A stretch of 42,269 nucleotides of DNA from Mycobacterium sp. UM_CSW (GTDB taxonomy: Bacteria > Actinomycetota > Actinomycetes > Mycobacteriales > Mycobacteriaceae), in the NCBI RefSeq assembly GCF_000455205.1, contig NZ_AUWQ01000030.1, positions 1 through 42,269 on the forward strand. Reading direction: 5' to 3'. The notes under the pieces were generated by a model. It worked only from the letters and a program-made list of their open reading frames with translations, searched no databases and was not told the DNA's origin. The first letter of the stretch is position 1, and each line of letters begins with the position of its first letter. The position numbers and the translations under genes are program-made. Of the stretch, positions 32,826 to 41,592 are shown one piece after another.

Positions 32826-34328
32826 TTAGTGCACCGCCTTGGCGAGTTTGCGCAGCGCGTCGTTGAGTTGCTGGCGGCACCGTTCGGCGAGGTCGGCCTC
32901 CTGCTGGTACAGCAGCCCATAGGTGAAGGTGTCCTCGCCGGCCGTGTGCGCGGCCTCGGCCTGATGGCCCAGGTGCTCGCGGCTGACGACGCTGTCCTGG
33001 TGATCGCCCAGCAGCGTCTGGATGACCTTCGCCTGCTCGGACACCTGCGTGGCGCCGGTCGCCGCAGCGGTGTAGCGAAGTCGCTTGGCGCGCTTGCGAA
33101 TTCGATGTAGCGCCAGGTCTCGTTCGTGCTCGTCGCCGGATTCCACCTGGGCGGCGGCCTTCGCAGCCTTGCGGACCTTGCGGTAAGCCGCATCGAGGCT
33201 CACCGGCGCAGCCTCTTCGCCCGGAACCGCCGCGGGAGCTTCGGCCACCCAGGCCTCGAGGGCGTCGAGCAGCCGGAAGTATCGCTGCGAGCGCATTGCG
33301 ATCAGCGACCGCCGCAGCCCGGTCTGGTAGCGGCGGCGCGCCCCGTCGACGAGGCGTTCGCGGATGCGTCCGCGCACCAGCTCGGGTGGCAGCTTGTCCA
33401 AGGCCTGCTGGTAGCGCTCGGCCAACACCTCGGCGTCGCGGGCCGCGCCCAGCACGTTGCCCAGCTCGCGGAGCTCGTCGAGGATCCACGCGTTCTCGGA
33501 CAACCCGAACGAGTCACCGGAGTCGGCCAGCAGGCTGCGGATCTTGCGGATGGTCACCCGCATCTGGTGCACGGCGTCGTAGGCGTCGGCGCGCACCGCC
33601 CGGTCCCACACCAGCAGCTCGCCGACCTGCTCGGCCACCGCCCGGTGCACCGGGTCGGCCGGCTCGGCCGCGCCGTCGGGAGGCGTCGGCGTGCCGAGCA
33701 CGCGGGCCAGCTTGGAGGCGTGACCGGCGGGCGCGGCACCGGCGTCCAGCAGTCGGTTGCTCAACCGGCTCAGCAGCTCGGTGTCGGCCGCGCCGTTGCC
33801 CTCGGCGAGCTCGAGTTCCCACTCGCGCCACTCCTGTTCGGCGGGCTGGGCGTCGGAGTCGCCGGCCGCCCACGCGGTGACGTGGTCGTTGCTGAACTCG
33901 GCCAGCGCCGCCCCGTCCGCGCCGTAGAGCACCTGGGTTTCGCGTTCGGTGCTGATGCGGGCGACCGGTACGAGCGGGCGCTCCCGGACGATGGCCAGCA
34001 CCACATCGCGCAACTCGTCCGGCACGGTGTCGGGATCCGACGCGTCCAGCGGCGCGCGGACCTCGGTGCGCGCCTCCGGGCCGGACGGCAACTTGAGGTG
34101 CCAGCCCGCGTCGTGACCGCCGGTGCGGCGGCGCAGGGTGATCTTGTTGCGCGCCAGGTCCTGCCCCGGCGTGTCGAAGTACGTCGCGTCCAGCGATTCG
34201 ACCGGCGACTTGTCGACGTGAGCGATCGCGGCGATGCCTTCGAACGACGGCGATACCGTGGACTCCACGACGTCGAACTTGCGCTCCACCTCCAGATGAC
34301 GCGAGGTTTTCGGCGCTTTTACAGGCAT
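32826..34328 (-). CDS. CYTH and CHAD domain-containing protein (Rv2226-like)
   Basis: A 500-residue protein. The N-terminal CYTH (triphosphate tunnel) domain shows the ExExK signature in EVERKF (Glu13, Glu15, Lys17) and FDTPGQDLARNKITLRRR, with charged strands to about residue 200. The C-terminal CHAD domain (about 215-500) is all helical with conserved basic helices VHQMRVTIRKIRSLL and LHRIRKRAKRLRYTAA. CYTH enzymes act on triphosphate or polyphosphate groups, and CHAD domains bind polyphosphate, so a role in polyphosphate handling is likely, although not proven for mycobacteria. The ATG at 34328 is preceded by GGAG; an upstream in-frame ATG at 34340 is possible. It is conserved next to rnpB and panB in M. 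tuberculosis (from memory). Confidence 0.9.
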   Translation of the reverse strand: MPVKAPKTSRHLEVERKFDVVESTVSPSFEGIAAIAHVDKSPVESLDATYFDTPGQDLARNKITLRRRTGGHDAGWHLKLPSGPEARTEVRAPLDASDPDTVPDELRDVVLAIVRERPLVPVARISTERETQVLYGADGAALAEFSNDHVTAWAAGDSDAQPAEQEWREWELELAEGNGAADTELLSRLSNRLLDAGAAPAGHASKLARVLGTPTPPDGAAEPADPVHRAVAEQVGELLVWDRAVRADAYDAVHQMRVTIRKIRSLLADSGDSFGLSENAWILDELRELGNVLGAARDAEVLAERYQQALDKLPPELVRGRIRERLVDGARRRYQTGLRRSLIAMRSQRYFRLLDALEAWVAEAPAAVPGEEAAPVSLDAAYRKVRKAAKAAAQVESGDEHERDLALHRIRKRAKRLRYTAAATGATQVSEQAKVIQTLLGDHQDSVVSREHLGHQAEAAHTAGEDTFTYGLLYQQEADLAERCRQQLNDALRKLAKAVH

Positions 34329-34384
34329 TCTCGGCTCCATTGACGCGGCGTGATGGGCAACCCATAGGGTGCCATATCGCGGTG

Positions 34385-35593
34385 CTACTGATTGAGATGC
34401 ATCGCCCCGCCCGTCAGCTGACGGAACGTTTGGATTTCGCTTTCCTGGAACGGCCGCCCGTCGGGTTGCAACAGGTCGTGGAACCACACGTCGGGAATCG
34501 AGGCGTACGGGTGATCCCACGAGTCCCACGGGAAGTACGTCTGGGTCTTGCCCGCGACGAGCCCCCAATTGATCGCACCGACCTTGCGGCGCTTGGCAAT
34601 TGGCAGGATGTCCGCGACGGTGCTGCCCAACGGCCGGGCCAGGTACTCGGTGCAGACGATCGGCCGGTCCTGCGAGGCGAGCTCGTCGATGCGGTTCTCG
34701 AAGCCGGCCGGCTCGCCGTAGGAGTGGAACGTCAGGAAGTCGGAGTTGCTCAGCTGAATGGCGGCGATCGCGCTGGTGCTTCCGGCGTCGGGCCATTCGC
34801 CCTGCCACACCGCGCTCGTCAACGGCTGGACGGGATCGACCGAACGGGCCCACGCGAACACCTGCGGCAGCAAGTCCGCCACGAGCTGCTCCTTGTCCGG
34901 CCGCTCGACCGACGCGTAGTGGTGCGAGGGATTGTCGGGCTCGTTCCATAGGTCCCAACCCAAAACCCGGTCGTCGTTGCGGAATTGGGTCAGCACCCCG
35001 GTCACGTAGGCCCGCATGGTGTCGAGGTAGCCGCGGTCGCCGAGGCGTTCGGCGCCCGGGCCCTGCACCCAGCCCGAGTTGTGCACCCCGGGCGTCGGGG
35101 ACCGCTGCGGCCCGACCTTGGGGAAGGGGTCCCAGCACGAGTCGAACAAGACGAACAGCGGCTTGATGCCGCGGTCGGCGGCGATGGCGACGAACTGGGC
35201 GAGGCGAGCCTGGAAGCCGCGCTGATCCTGGGTCCACAGCTGGTCGTGCAGGAACACCCGCACGGCGTTGAATCCGGCGGAGCGGGCCCAGCCCAGCTCG
35301 ACGTGGATGCGCAGCGGGTCGAAGGTGTCGGGCTGGAACATCTCCAGCTGGTTGATCGCGTTCGACGTGACGTAGTTGGCACCGACCAGCCAGCCCTGCG
35401 CCCGGTACCAGCGGTCGGCGCGCTCGGTCGACCACCGGCTCGATTCCGGTGGGCCGGGGGCCGGTTGCGCGGCGGCGCGGGGCACTCGCGTCAGTGCGGC
35501 GCCGCCCGCCAGTACCAGCGGCAACGCCAGGACCGTTCGGCGGTGCACGAGGCCACCACGATTACTGCCGACGATTTCTTCAACCCCGCTCAC
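34385..35593 (-). CDS. Secreted GH5-like glycoside hydrolase (Tat-type signal)
   Basis: A 402-residue protein. The N-terminus has a twin-arginine signal (HRRTVLALPLVLAGGAAL, then APRAAA-like cleavage region near residue 42). The mature part is a clan GH-A TIM barrel with acid/base Glu218 in WDLWNEPDN and probable nucleophile Glu316 in IVCTEYLARP; NAVRVFLHDQLW and SYGEP also fit the cellulase/mannanase-type family. The substrate could be a plant-type or self polysaccharide. The GTG at 35593 overlaps a six-codon upstream frame; a GTG 15 codons later (just before HRRT) is an alternative start. It lies between the CYTH-CHAD gene and panB, which are adjacent in M. tuberculosis to my recollection, so it is an insertion or a loss in that lineage. 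Confidence 0.85.
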   Translation of the reverse strand: MSGVEEIVGSNRGGLVHRRTVLALPLVLAGGAALTRVPRAAAQPAPGPPESSRWSTERADRWYRAQGWLVGANYVTSNAINQLEMFQPDTFDPLRIHVELGWARSAGFNAVRVFLHDQLWTQDQRGFQARLAQFVAIAADRGIKPLFVLFDSCWDPFPKVGPQRSPTPGVHNSGWVQGPGAERLGDRGYLDTMRAYVTGVLTQFRNDDRVLGWDLWNEPDNPSHHYASVERPDKEQLVADLLPQVFAWARSVDPVQPLTSAVWQGEWPDAGSTSAIAAIQLSNSDFLTFHSYGEPAGFENRIDELASQDRPIVCTEYLARPLGSTVADILPIAKRRKVGAINWGLVAGKTQTYFPWDSWDHPYASIPDVWFHDLLQPDGRPFQESEIQTFRQLTGGAMHLNQ

Positions 35594-35623
35594 GAGCCCC
35601 GGTCGCCCATAGCAGCAACCCTA
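35590..35623 (-). promoter_or_regulatory. Candidate promoter with a leaderless six-codon uORF before the glycosidase
   Basis: On the minus strand TAGGGT (35623-35618, TAnnnT type) is followed 7 bases later by ATG (35610-35608). This opens a short frame encoding MGDRGS whose TGA (35592-35590) overlaps the GTG start of the glycosidase gene (GTGA). If transcription starts at 35610 the uORF would be translated leaderlessly and deliver ribosomes to the GTG. The sequence arrangement is seen; use is inferred. The remaining gap (35624-35726) shows nothing else I can name. Confidence 0.35.
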
Positions 35624-35726
35624 CCAGCGGTGTCACACAAGAGGTTTCAGCAATCCCCGGCATGACCGAGGCCGCCGCTTCACGCGGGGGAAAGGGCGGG
35701 TTGCGCGCCTTTCGGCTAAGCGGCCG

Positions 35727-36575
35727 TCAGAAGCAGTGCTCCTCGGCGGGGAAGGAACCCGCGGCCACCTCTTGCGCGTATTGCGTTGCGGCCTTTCGCA
35801 ATTCGGCCCCGACATCGGCGAACCGCTTGACGAACCGCGGAGGCTTGCCGGCGCTCAGGCCGGCCATGTCCTGCCAAACCAGGACCTGGGCGTCGCAGTT
35901 GGGACCGGCCCCGATCCCGATGGTCGGGATGGTGAGCTTGCCGGTGATCTGGGTGGCCAGCTCGGCCGGCACCATCTCCATCACGACGGAGAACGCGCCG
36001 GCCTCGGCGACGGCGATCGCGTCGTGCACGGTTTGCTCCGCGGCGTCACCGCGGCCCTGCACCTTGAAGCCGCCGAGGCTGTTCACGCTTTGTGGCGTGA
36101 AGCCGATGTGGGCCATCACCGGGATGCCCGCCGCGGTCAGGCAGGCGATCTGGTCGGCCACCCGCTCGCCGCCCTCGAGCTTGACGGCGTGCGCGCCGCC
36201 CTCCTTCATGAACCGGGTCGCGGCGGCCAGCGCGGCGGCCGGGCCGGCCTCGTAGCTGCCGAACGGCAGGTCGGCGACGACCATCGCCTGCTGGGCACCG
36301 CGCGCGACGCCGCGCACCAGCGGGATCAGTTCGTCGATCGAGACCGGAACCGTGGTGTCGTAGCCGTACACCACGTTGGCGGCCGAATCACCGACCAGCA
36401 GCACCGGAATGCCGGCGTCGTCGAAGATCCGGGCGGTCGAATAGTCGTAGGCCGTGAGCATGGCCCACTTGTGGCCTTCGGCCTTCATTTTTTGCAGGTG
36501 GTGGGTGCGAATCCGCATCGGCGGCTTGGCTTGCGCAGCCGGATTGGCACCATAAGGGTTTTGCTCAGACATCAT
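35727..36575 (-). CDS. panB: 3-methyl-2-oxobutanoate hydroxymethyltransferase (ketopantoate synthase)
   Basis: A 282-residue enzyme that transfers a hydroxymethyl group from methylene-tetrahydrofolate to alpha-ketoisovalerate, giving ketopantoate, the first committed step to pantothenate and CoA. Typical PanB motifs are [31 protein letters not shown] (Mg-binding Asp), [38 protein letters not shown] (catalytic Glu) and [20 protein letters not shown]. Length and N-terminal extension match mycobacterial PanB. Two ATGs in tandem (36575, 36572) can start translation; AGGGA precedes them. The gene is divergent from the WS/DGAT gene. Confidence 0.96.
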   Translation of the reverse strand: MMSEQNPYGANPAAQAKPPMRIRTHHLQKMKAEGHKWAMLTAYDYSTARIFDDAGIPVLLVGDSAANVVYGYDTTVPVSIDELIPLVRGVARGAQQAMVVADLPFGSYEAGPAAALAAATRFMKEGGAHAVKLEGGERVADQIACLTAAGIPVMAHIGFTPQSVNSLGGFKVQGRGDAAEQTVHDAIAVAEAGAFSVVMEMVPAELATQITGKLTIPTIGIGAGPNCDAQVLVWQDMAGLSAGKPPRFVKRFADVGAELRKAATQYAQEVAAGSFPAEEHCF

Positions 36576-36690
36576 TGTCCCTGGTAGTGGTCGGATCGAT
36601 CCTCGTGGCCATTGCGGTCCCCGGGTTCGCTGACTCCCGCCATTCTGCCATCTCGGGTGCGCGGTTGCACCGCCCGTGTGGTGTGAGTCA

Positions 36691-36696
36691 TACCAT
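36691..36696 (+). promoter_or_regulatory. Candidate -10 box for leaderless WS/DGAT mRNA
   Basis: TACCAT (TAnnnT pattern) ends 7 bases before the ATG at 36704, so the transcript would begin at the start codon. No Shine-Dalgarno sequence precedes that ATG, which supports leaderless translation and this start choice. Confidence 0.45.
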
Positions 36697-36703
36697 TCTC
36701 CGC

Positions 36704-38086
36704 ATGCAGCGGCTCAGCGGCCTCGACGCCAGTTTCCTGTACCTCGAGACCGCCGCGCAGCCTATGCATGTTTGCTCGATCATCGAGGTGGACACGTCGA
36801 CGATGCCGGGCGGCTACACCTTCGACCGGCTGCGCGACGCGCTGACGCTGCGTCTGAAGGCGATGCCGCAGTTCCGCGAAAAGCTCGCCGACAGCGCGCT
36901 GAACCTCGATCACCCGGTGTGGGTGGAGGACGAGAGCTTCGACGTGGACCGCCACCTGCACCGCATCGGGTTGCCGCCGCCGGGCGGCCGCAGCGAGTTG
37001 TCGGAAATCTGCGGGCACATCGCGTCGCTGCCGCTGGACCGGAGCCGGCCGCTGTGGGAGATGTGGGTCATCGAAGGCGTGGCGGGCGCCGATTCCGATC
37101 GGCTGGCGGTGATGACCAAGGTGCACCACTGCGGGGTGGACGGGGTGACGGGCGCGAATCTGATGTCGCAGCTGTGCGCCACCGAGGCCGACGCGCCCGC
37201 ACCCGATCCGGTGGACGGCGTCGGCGGCGGCAGCGGATGGCAAATCGCCGCGGGCGGGTTGGTCCGGTTCGCCAGCCGGCCGCTGCGGCTGGCCAACGTG
37301 GTGCCTCAGACCGTGTCCTCGGTGGTCGCGACGGTGCGCAAGGCTGTCGAGGGCCAGGCGATGGCGCGTCCGTTCGCCGCGCCGCGGACGGCGTTCAACG
37401 CCTCCATCACCGGCCGGCGCAACATCGCGTACGCGCAGCTGGACCTCGAGGACGTCAAGACCGTCAAGAACCACTTCGGCGTCAAGGTCAACGACGTGGT
37501 GATGGCCCTGGTGTCGGGGGTACTGCGCCAGTACCTGGCCGAGCGCGACGCGTTGCCCGACACGTCGCTGGTGGCCTCCGTTCCGGTGTCGGTGCACGGA
37601 AAGTCGGATCGCCCGGGCCGCAACCAGGTTTCGGCCATGTTCTCCAGCCTGCACACCGAGATCGCCGATCCGGTCGAGCGCCTCAAGGCCATCGCCGAGG
37701 CGAATTCGCTTGCCAAGGAACATAGTTCGGCCATCGGCGCCTCACTGCTGCAGGACTGGACGCAGTTCGCCGCGCCGGCGGTCTTCGGCGTCGCGATGCG
37801 GCTGTACGCCCGGACCCGGCTGACCGAGACCATGCCGGTGCACAACCTGGTGGTCTCCAACGTCCCGGGTCCGCAGGAGCCGCTGTACTTCCTGGGCTGC
37901 GAGGTCAAGGCGATGTATCCGCTGGGTCCGATCTTCCACGGCTCGGGGCTCAACATCACCGTGATGTCGCTGAACGGGACGTTGGACGTCGGGCTGATCT
38001 CGTGCCCGGAGTTGCTGCCGGACCTGTGGGAGATGGCCGACGACTTCGCGGTGGCGATGGAAGAACTGCTCGCGGCCGTCTGTTAG
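36704..38086 (+). CDS. WS/DGAT-type wax ester synthase / diacylglycerol acyltransferase
   Basis: A 460-residue acyl-CoA acyltransferase. The opening [16 protein letters not shown] is the standard N-terminus of the family. The catalytic HHxxxDG motif is HHCGVDG (His141, His142, Asp146). Further family blocks are [32 protein letters not shown] and the C-terminal [12 protein letters not shown]. Such enzymes make storage triacylglycerol or wax esters at the membrane; mycobacteria encode a dozen or more (tgs genes). The ATG at 36704 was preferred over upstream in-frame starts because the family homology starts there and a -10 box lies 7 bases upstream. It sits between panB and caeA, which are neighbours in M. 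tuberculosis as I recall. Confidence 0.92.
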   Translation: MQRLSGLDASFLYLETAAQPMHVCSIIEVDTSTMPGGYTFDRLRDALTLRLKAMPQFREKLADSALNLDHPVWVEDESFDVDRHLHRIGLPPPGGRSELSEICGHIASLPLDRSRPLWEMWVIEGVAGADSDRLAVMTKVHHCGVDGVTGANLMSQLCATEADAPAPDPVDGVGGGSGWQIAAGGLVRFASRPLRLANVVPQTVSSVVATVRKAVEGQAMARPFAAPRTAFNASITGRRNIAYAQLDLEDVKTVKNHFGVKVNDVVMALVSGVLRQYLAERDALPDTSLVASVPVSVHGKSDRPGRNQVSAMFSSLHTEIADPVERLKAIAEANSLAKEHSSAIGASLLQDWTQFAAPAVFGVAMRLYARTRLTETMPVHNLVVSNVPGPQEPLYFLGCEVKAMYPLGPIFHGSGLNITVMSLNGTLDVGLISCPELLPDLWEMADDFAVAMEELLAAVC

Positions 38087-38137
38087 TTCGCCGCTGGAGG
38101 CGCTCATCAGAATCTCAGGTTGGCTCTGGCAGCATAT

Positions 38138-39700
38138 GTGGGCATGGGGTTGTCTCGCCGCGACAAGGTCGCGCGCACGCTGCTGATCTGGATGGCGCTC
38201 GCCGCCGTGGCGATGCTGCTCGGCGGCTGTCTCCGCGTTGTCGGCGGGCGCGCCGTCATGGCGGGGCCCAAGCTGGGTCAGGCGATCGAATGGACGCCGT
38301 GCCGCTCGTCCAACCCCAAGGCCAAGATCCCCAGCGGCGCGATGTGCGGCCGGCTGGCGGTGCCCGTCGACTACGACCACCTCGACGGCGACGTGGCGAC
38401 GCTGGCGATGGTTCGGTTTCCCGCGACCGGGGACAAGATCGGCTCGCTGGTGATCAATCCCGGCGGCCCCGGTGAGTCCGGCATCGACGCTGCGTTGAGC
38501 GTCGTGCAGACGTTGCCCAAGCGCATCCGCGAACGCTTCGACCTGGTCGGCTTCGACCCGCGCGGGGTCGGCTCGTCGCGGCCGGCGATCTGGTGCAATT
38601 CCGACGCCGACAACGACCGGCTGCGCACCGAGCCGAACGTCGACTACAGCCCGGCCGGCGTGGCCCACATGGAGGACGAGACCAAGCAGTTCGTCGGCCG
38701 CTGCATCGACAAGATGGGCAAGGACTTCCTGGCGAACGTGGGGACGGTCAACGTCGCCCGCGACCTGGACGCCATCCGCGCTGCGCTGGGCGACGACAAG
38801 CTGACCTACCTCGGCTACTCCTACGGCACCCGGATCGGCTCGGCCTACGCGGAGGCCTATCCCACCAAGGTGCGCGCGATGATCCTCGACGGCGCCGTCG
38901 ACCCGAACGCCGACCAGATCGAGGCGGATCTGCGTCAGGCCAAGGGATTTCAGGACGCGTTCAACGACTTCGCCACCGACTGCGCCAAGCAGCCGACCTG
39001 CCCGCTGGGCACCGACCCGGCCAAGGCGGTCACCGTGTATCACAGCCTGGTCGACCCGATGGTGGACCCGAACAACGAGATGGTCGGCCGGCCGATACCC
39101 ACCAAGGATCCGCGCGGGTTGAGTTATGCCGACGCCATCGTCGGGACCATCATGGCGCTGTACTCGCCGTCGCTGTGGCACCACCTGACCGACGGCCTGT
39201 CCGAGCTGGCCGACCATCGCGGCGACACCATGCTGGCGTTGGCCGACATGTACATGCGCCGCGACCCGCACGGCCACTACACCAACGCCACCGACGCCCG
39301 GGTCGCGATCAATTGCGTTGACCAGCCGGCGATTACGGACCGCGCCAAGGTGATCGACGAGGACCGCCGGTCACGCGAGATCGCCCCGTTCATGAGCTAC
39401 GGGCAGTTCACCGGCGACGCGCCGCTGGGCACCTGCGCGTTCTGGCCGGTGCCGCCGACGAGCAAGCCGCACGCCATCACGGCGCCCGGCCTGGCGCCGA
39501 CGGTGGTGGTGTCGACCACGCACGACCCGGCGACCCCCTACAAGGCCGGCGTCGATTTGGCGCAGGAGCTGCGCGGCTCGCTGCTGACCTTCGACGGCAC
39601 CCAGCACACGGTGGTCTTCCAGGGCGACAGCTGCATCGACGACTACGTGACGGAATACCTGATCGGCGGCGACACGCCGCCGAGCGGCGCCAAGTGCTAG
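38138..39700 (+). CDS. caeA: Carboxylesterase/protease A, Hip1 (envelope-associated serine hydrolase)
   Basis: A 520-residue lipoprotein-type alpha/beta hydrolase. The N-terminal signal (SRRDKVARTLLIWMALAAVA) ends in lipobox LGGC. The catalytic triad falls on Ser228 (LGYSYGTR), Asp463 (TTHDPATPY) and His490 (GTQHTVVF) when the GTG at 38138 is used, exactly the numbering known for M. tuberculosis Hip1/CaeA (Rv2224c), which supports that start over the ATG at 38144. INPGGPGESG is the oxyanion region. Hip1 cleaves the chaperone-like GroEL2 outside the cell and affects envelope properties and host immune responses; the same role is expected here. It is followed by a paralog of the same length class. 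Confidence 0.95.
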   Translation: MGMGLSRRDKVARTLLIWMALAAVAMLLGGCLRVVGGRAVMAGPKLGQAIEWTPCRSSNPKAKIPSGAMCGRLAVPVDYDHLDGDVATLAMVRFPATGDKIGSLVINPGGPGESGIDAALSVVQTLPKRIRERFDLVGFDPRGVGSSRPAIWCNSDADNDRLRTEPNVDYSPAGVAHMEDETKQFVGRCIDKMGKDFLANVGTVNVARDLDAIRAALGDDKLTYLGYSYGTRIGSAYAEAYPTKVRAMILDGAVDPNADQIEADLRQAKGFQDAFNDFATDCAKQPTCPLGTDPAKAVTVYHSLVDPMVDPNNEMVGRPIPTKDPRGLSYADAIVGTIMALYSPSLWHHLTDGLSELADHRGDTMLALADMYMRRDPHGHYTNATDARVAINCVDQPAITDRAKVIDEDRRSREIAPFMSYGQFTGDAPLGTCAFWPVPPTSKPHAITAPGLAPTVVVSTTHDPATPYKAGVDLAQELRGSLLTFDGTQHTVVFQGDSCIDDYVTEYLIGGDTPPSGAKC

Positions 39701-39750
39701 AGGGTTTGCGGCGCCGCACTGGGCCTTGATTGTGAGCTGGCGGTTTTCGG

Positions 39751-39798
39751 TGTGCGCCTAGGGCGGGGTTTCGGCGATTTTCCCGCCCTAGGCTCACA
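39751..39798. repeat. Long inverted repeat between caeA and its paralog
   Basis: TGTGCGCCTAGGGCGGG (39751-39767) and CCCGCCCTAGGCTCACA (39782-39798) pair over 17 positions with one mismatch around a 14-base loop. An overlapping alternative pairs TGTGAGC (39731-39737) with GCTCACA (39792-39798). No U-run follows, so it is not a standard intrinsic terminator. It may be an mRNA stabiliser/processing hairpin or a copy of a dispersed intergenic palindrome family. The rest of the 201-base gap 39701-39901 holds only the upstream region of the next gene. Confidence 0.75.
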
Positions 39799-39901
39799 TG
39801 GAACGCCCACGATTCACACCCAACGCCCGACGACGCGACCAGGCGGCGACGCGCCGAGGCGAGATCAAGCCGTGACCATTTCGCGTTCGGACGGGTATTC
39901 G

Positions 39902-41485
39902 ATGCTGCAAATATTGACAGCCATGTCGCGCCTGAGACCGTTGAGCTCGGCGCTGCTGTCGTTCGGGATTCTGGTTGCGGGACAACCGGTGCTGCCACTG
40001 CCGGTGGCCGGCGCGACCCCGGAACCGGGTGCGGGCCAGACCCCGACCCCGGCTCCGCCGGCCGCTGCGGCGCGCCCGCAGAACTGGGGCAGCTGCAGCC
40101 AATTCCTGACCGACACCAGCGACGTCCCCACCGCCCAGTGCACCACCGTGTCGGTCCCCGTCGACTACGCCAATCCGGGCGGCGCGCAAGCCAAGCTGGC
40201 GGTGATCCGCGTGCCCGCGACGGGACGACGGATGGGATCGCTGTTGATCAACCCGGGCGGCCCGGGCGCCTCCGCGGTCGACATGGTCGCCGGCATGGCA
40301 TCGGACCTGGAGAACAGCGATATCACCCGCAACTTCGACCTGGTGGGGTTCGACCCTCGAGGGGTGGGCCACTCGACCCCGCCGTTGCGCTGCCGCAGCG
40401 ACGCCGACTTCGACGCGTTCCGCCGCGAACCGATGGTCGATTACAGCCCGGCCGGCGTGGCGCACATCGAGCAGATCAACCAGCACCTGGCCCAGCAATG
40501 CGCCAGCCGGATGGGCAACGCGTTCCTGGCCAACGCCGGCACCGCATCCGTAGCGCGCGACATGGACACGGTCCGCCAGGCGCTGGGCGACGAACAGATC
40601 AACTACCTCGGCTACAGCTATGGCACCGAGCTGGGCACCGCATACCTCGAGGCGTTCGGCGATCACGTGCGGGCGATGGTGCTCGACGGCGCCATCGACC
40701 CGACCGTGGACCCGGTCACCGAGAACGTCAACCAAATGGCCGGATTTCAAACGGCTTTCAACGACTACGCCACCGACTGCGCCCGCTCGGCCGGATGCCC
40801 GCTGGGCACCGATCCTGCTCAATTCGTCAACCGCTACCACGCCCTGGTCGACCCGCTGGTCGCCAAGCCGGGCCGGACGTCGGACCCGCGCGGGCTGAGC
40901 TATGCCGACGCGACCACCGGCACCATCAACGCGCTTTACACCCCGGCGCACTGGAAGTACCTGACGAGTGGCCTGCTCGGGCTGGCGCGCGGCACCGACG
41001 CCGGCGACCTGCTGATGCTGGCCGACGATTACGAGGGCCGCGACAAGGCCGGGCACTACAGCAACGACCAGGACGCGTTCAACGCCGTGCGCTGCGTCGA
41101 CGCGCCGACACCGACGGATGCGGCGACCTGGGTCGCCGCCGATCAGAAGATGCGCCAGGTCGCCCCGTTCCTGAGCTACGGGCAGTTCACCGGAAACGCG
41201 CCGCGCGACCTGTGCGCGCTGTGGCCGGTGCCCGCCACCTCGAGGCCGCACGCCGCGGCGCCCGTCGCGCCCGGCAAGGCCGTCGTCGTCTCCACGACGC
41301 ACGACCCGGCCACGCCGTACCAGGCCGGCGTCAACCTGGCCCGGCAGCTCGGCGCGCCGCTGATCAGCTACGACGGCACCCAGCACACCGCCGTGTTCAA
41401 CGGCGACCAGTGCGTGGATACCGCGGTGGTGCGTTACTTCGTCGCGGGCGCACTGCCGCCGGCTTCATTGCGGTGCCGGCCCTGA
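39902..41485 (+). CDS. CaeA/Hip1-like secreted serine hydrolase (Rv2223c-like)
   Basis: An alpha/beta hydrolase of 527 residues from the ATG at 39902 (520 from the ATG at 39923; a GTG at 39872 is also possible, so the exact start is unsettled). A signal peptide (MSRLRPLSSALLSFGILVAG and on) is followed by a Pro/Ala-rich linker (ATPEPGAGQTPTPAPPAAAA). The triad is Ser239 (LGYSYGTE), Asp468 (TTHDPATPY) and His495 (GTQHTAVF), with the same Asp-His spacing (27) as CaeA; INPGGPGAS is also kept. Unlike CaeA it has no lipobox and is probably released or cell-wall associated. It is the tandem paralog of caeA, as in M. tuberculosis. Confidence 0.9.
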   Translation: MLQILTAMSRLRPLSSALLSFGILVAGQPVLPLPVAGATPEPGAGQTPTPAPPAAAARPQNWGSCSQFLTDTSDVPTAQCTTVSVPVDYANPGGAQAKLAVIRVPATGRRMGSLLINPGGPGASAVDMVAGMASDLENSDITRNFDLVGFDPRGVGHSTPPLRCRSDADFDAFRREPMVDYSPAGVAHIEQINQHLAQQCASRMGNAFLANAGTASVARDMDTVRQALGDEQINYLGYSYGTELGTAYLEAFGDHVRAMVLDGAIDPTVDPVTENVNQMAGFQTAFNDYATDCARSAGCPLGTDPAQFVNRYHALVDPLVAKPGRTSDPRGLSYADATTGTINALYTPAHWKYLTSGLLGLARGTDAGDLLMLADDYEGRDKAGHYSNDQDAFNAVRCVDAPTPTDAATWVAADQKMRQVAPFLSYGQFTGNAPRDLCALWPVPATSRPHAAAPVAPGKAVVVSTTHDPATPYQAGVNLARQLGAPLISYDGTQHTAVFNGDQCVDTAVVRYFVAGALPPASLRCRP

Positions 41486-41592
41486 GCCAAACCTCGGGCT
41501 TGCCCTCGGCCGTCCTGCTACGTTGCTTGCACCTGACGGATGGAGGACCGCCGGGCTAGTGACAAACGGGGCTAGCTGGTAGGTGGACCGAC

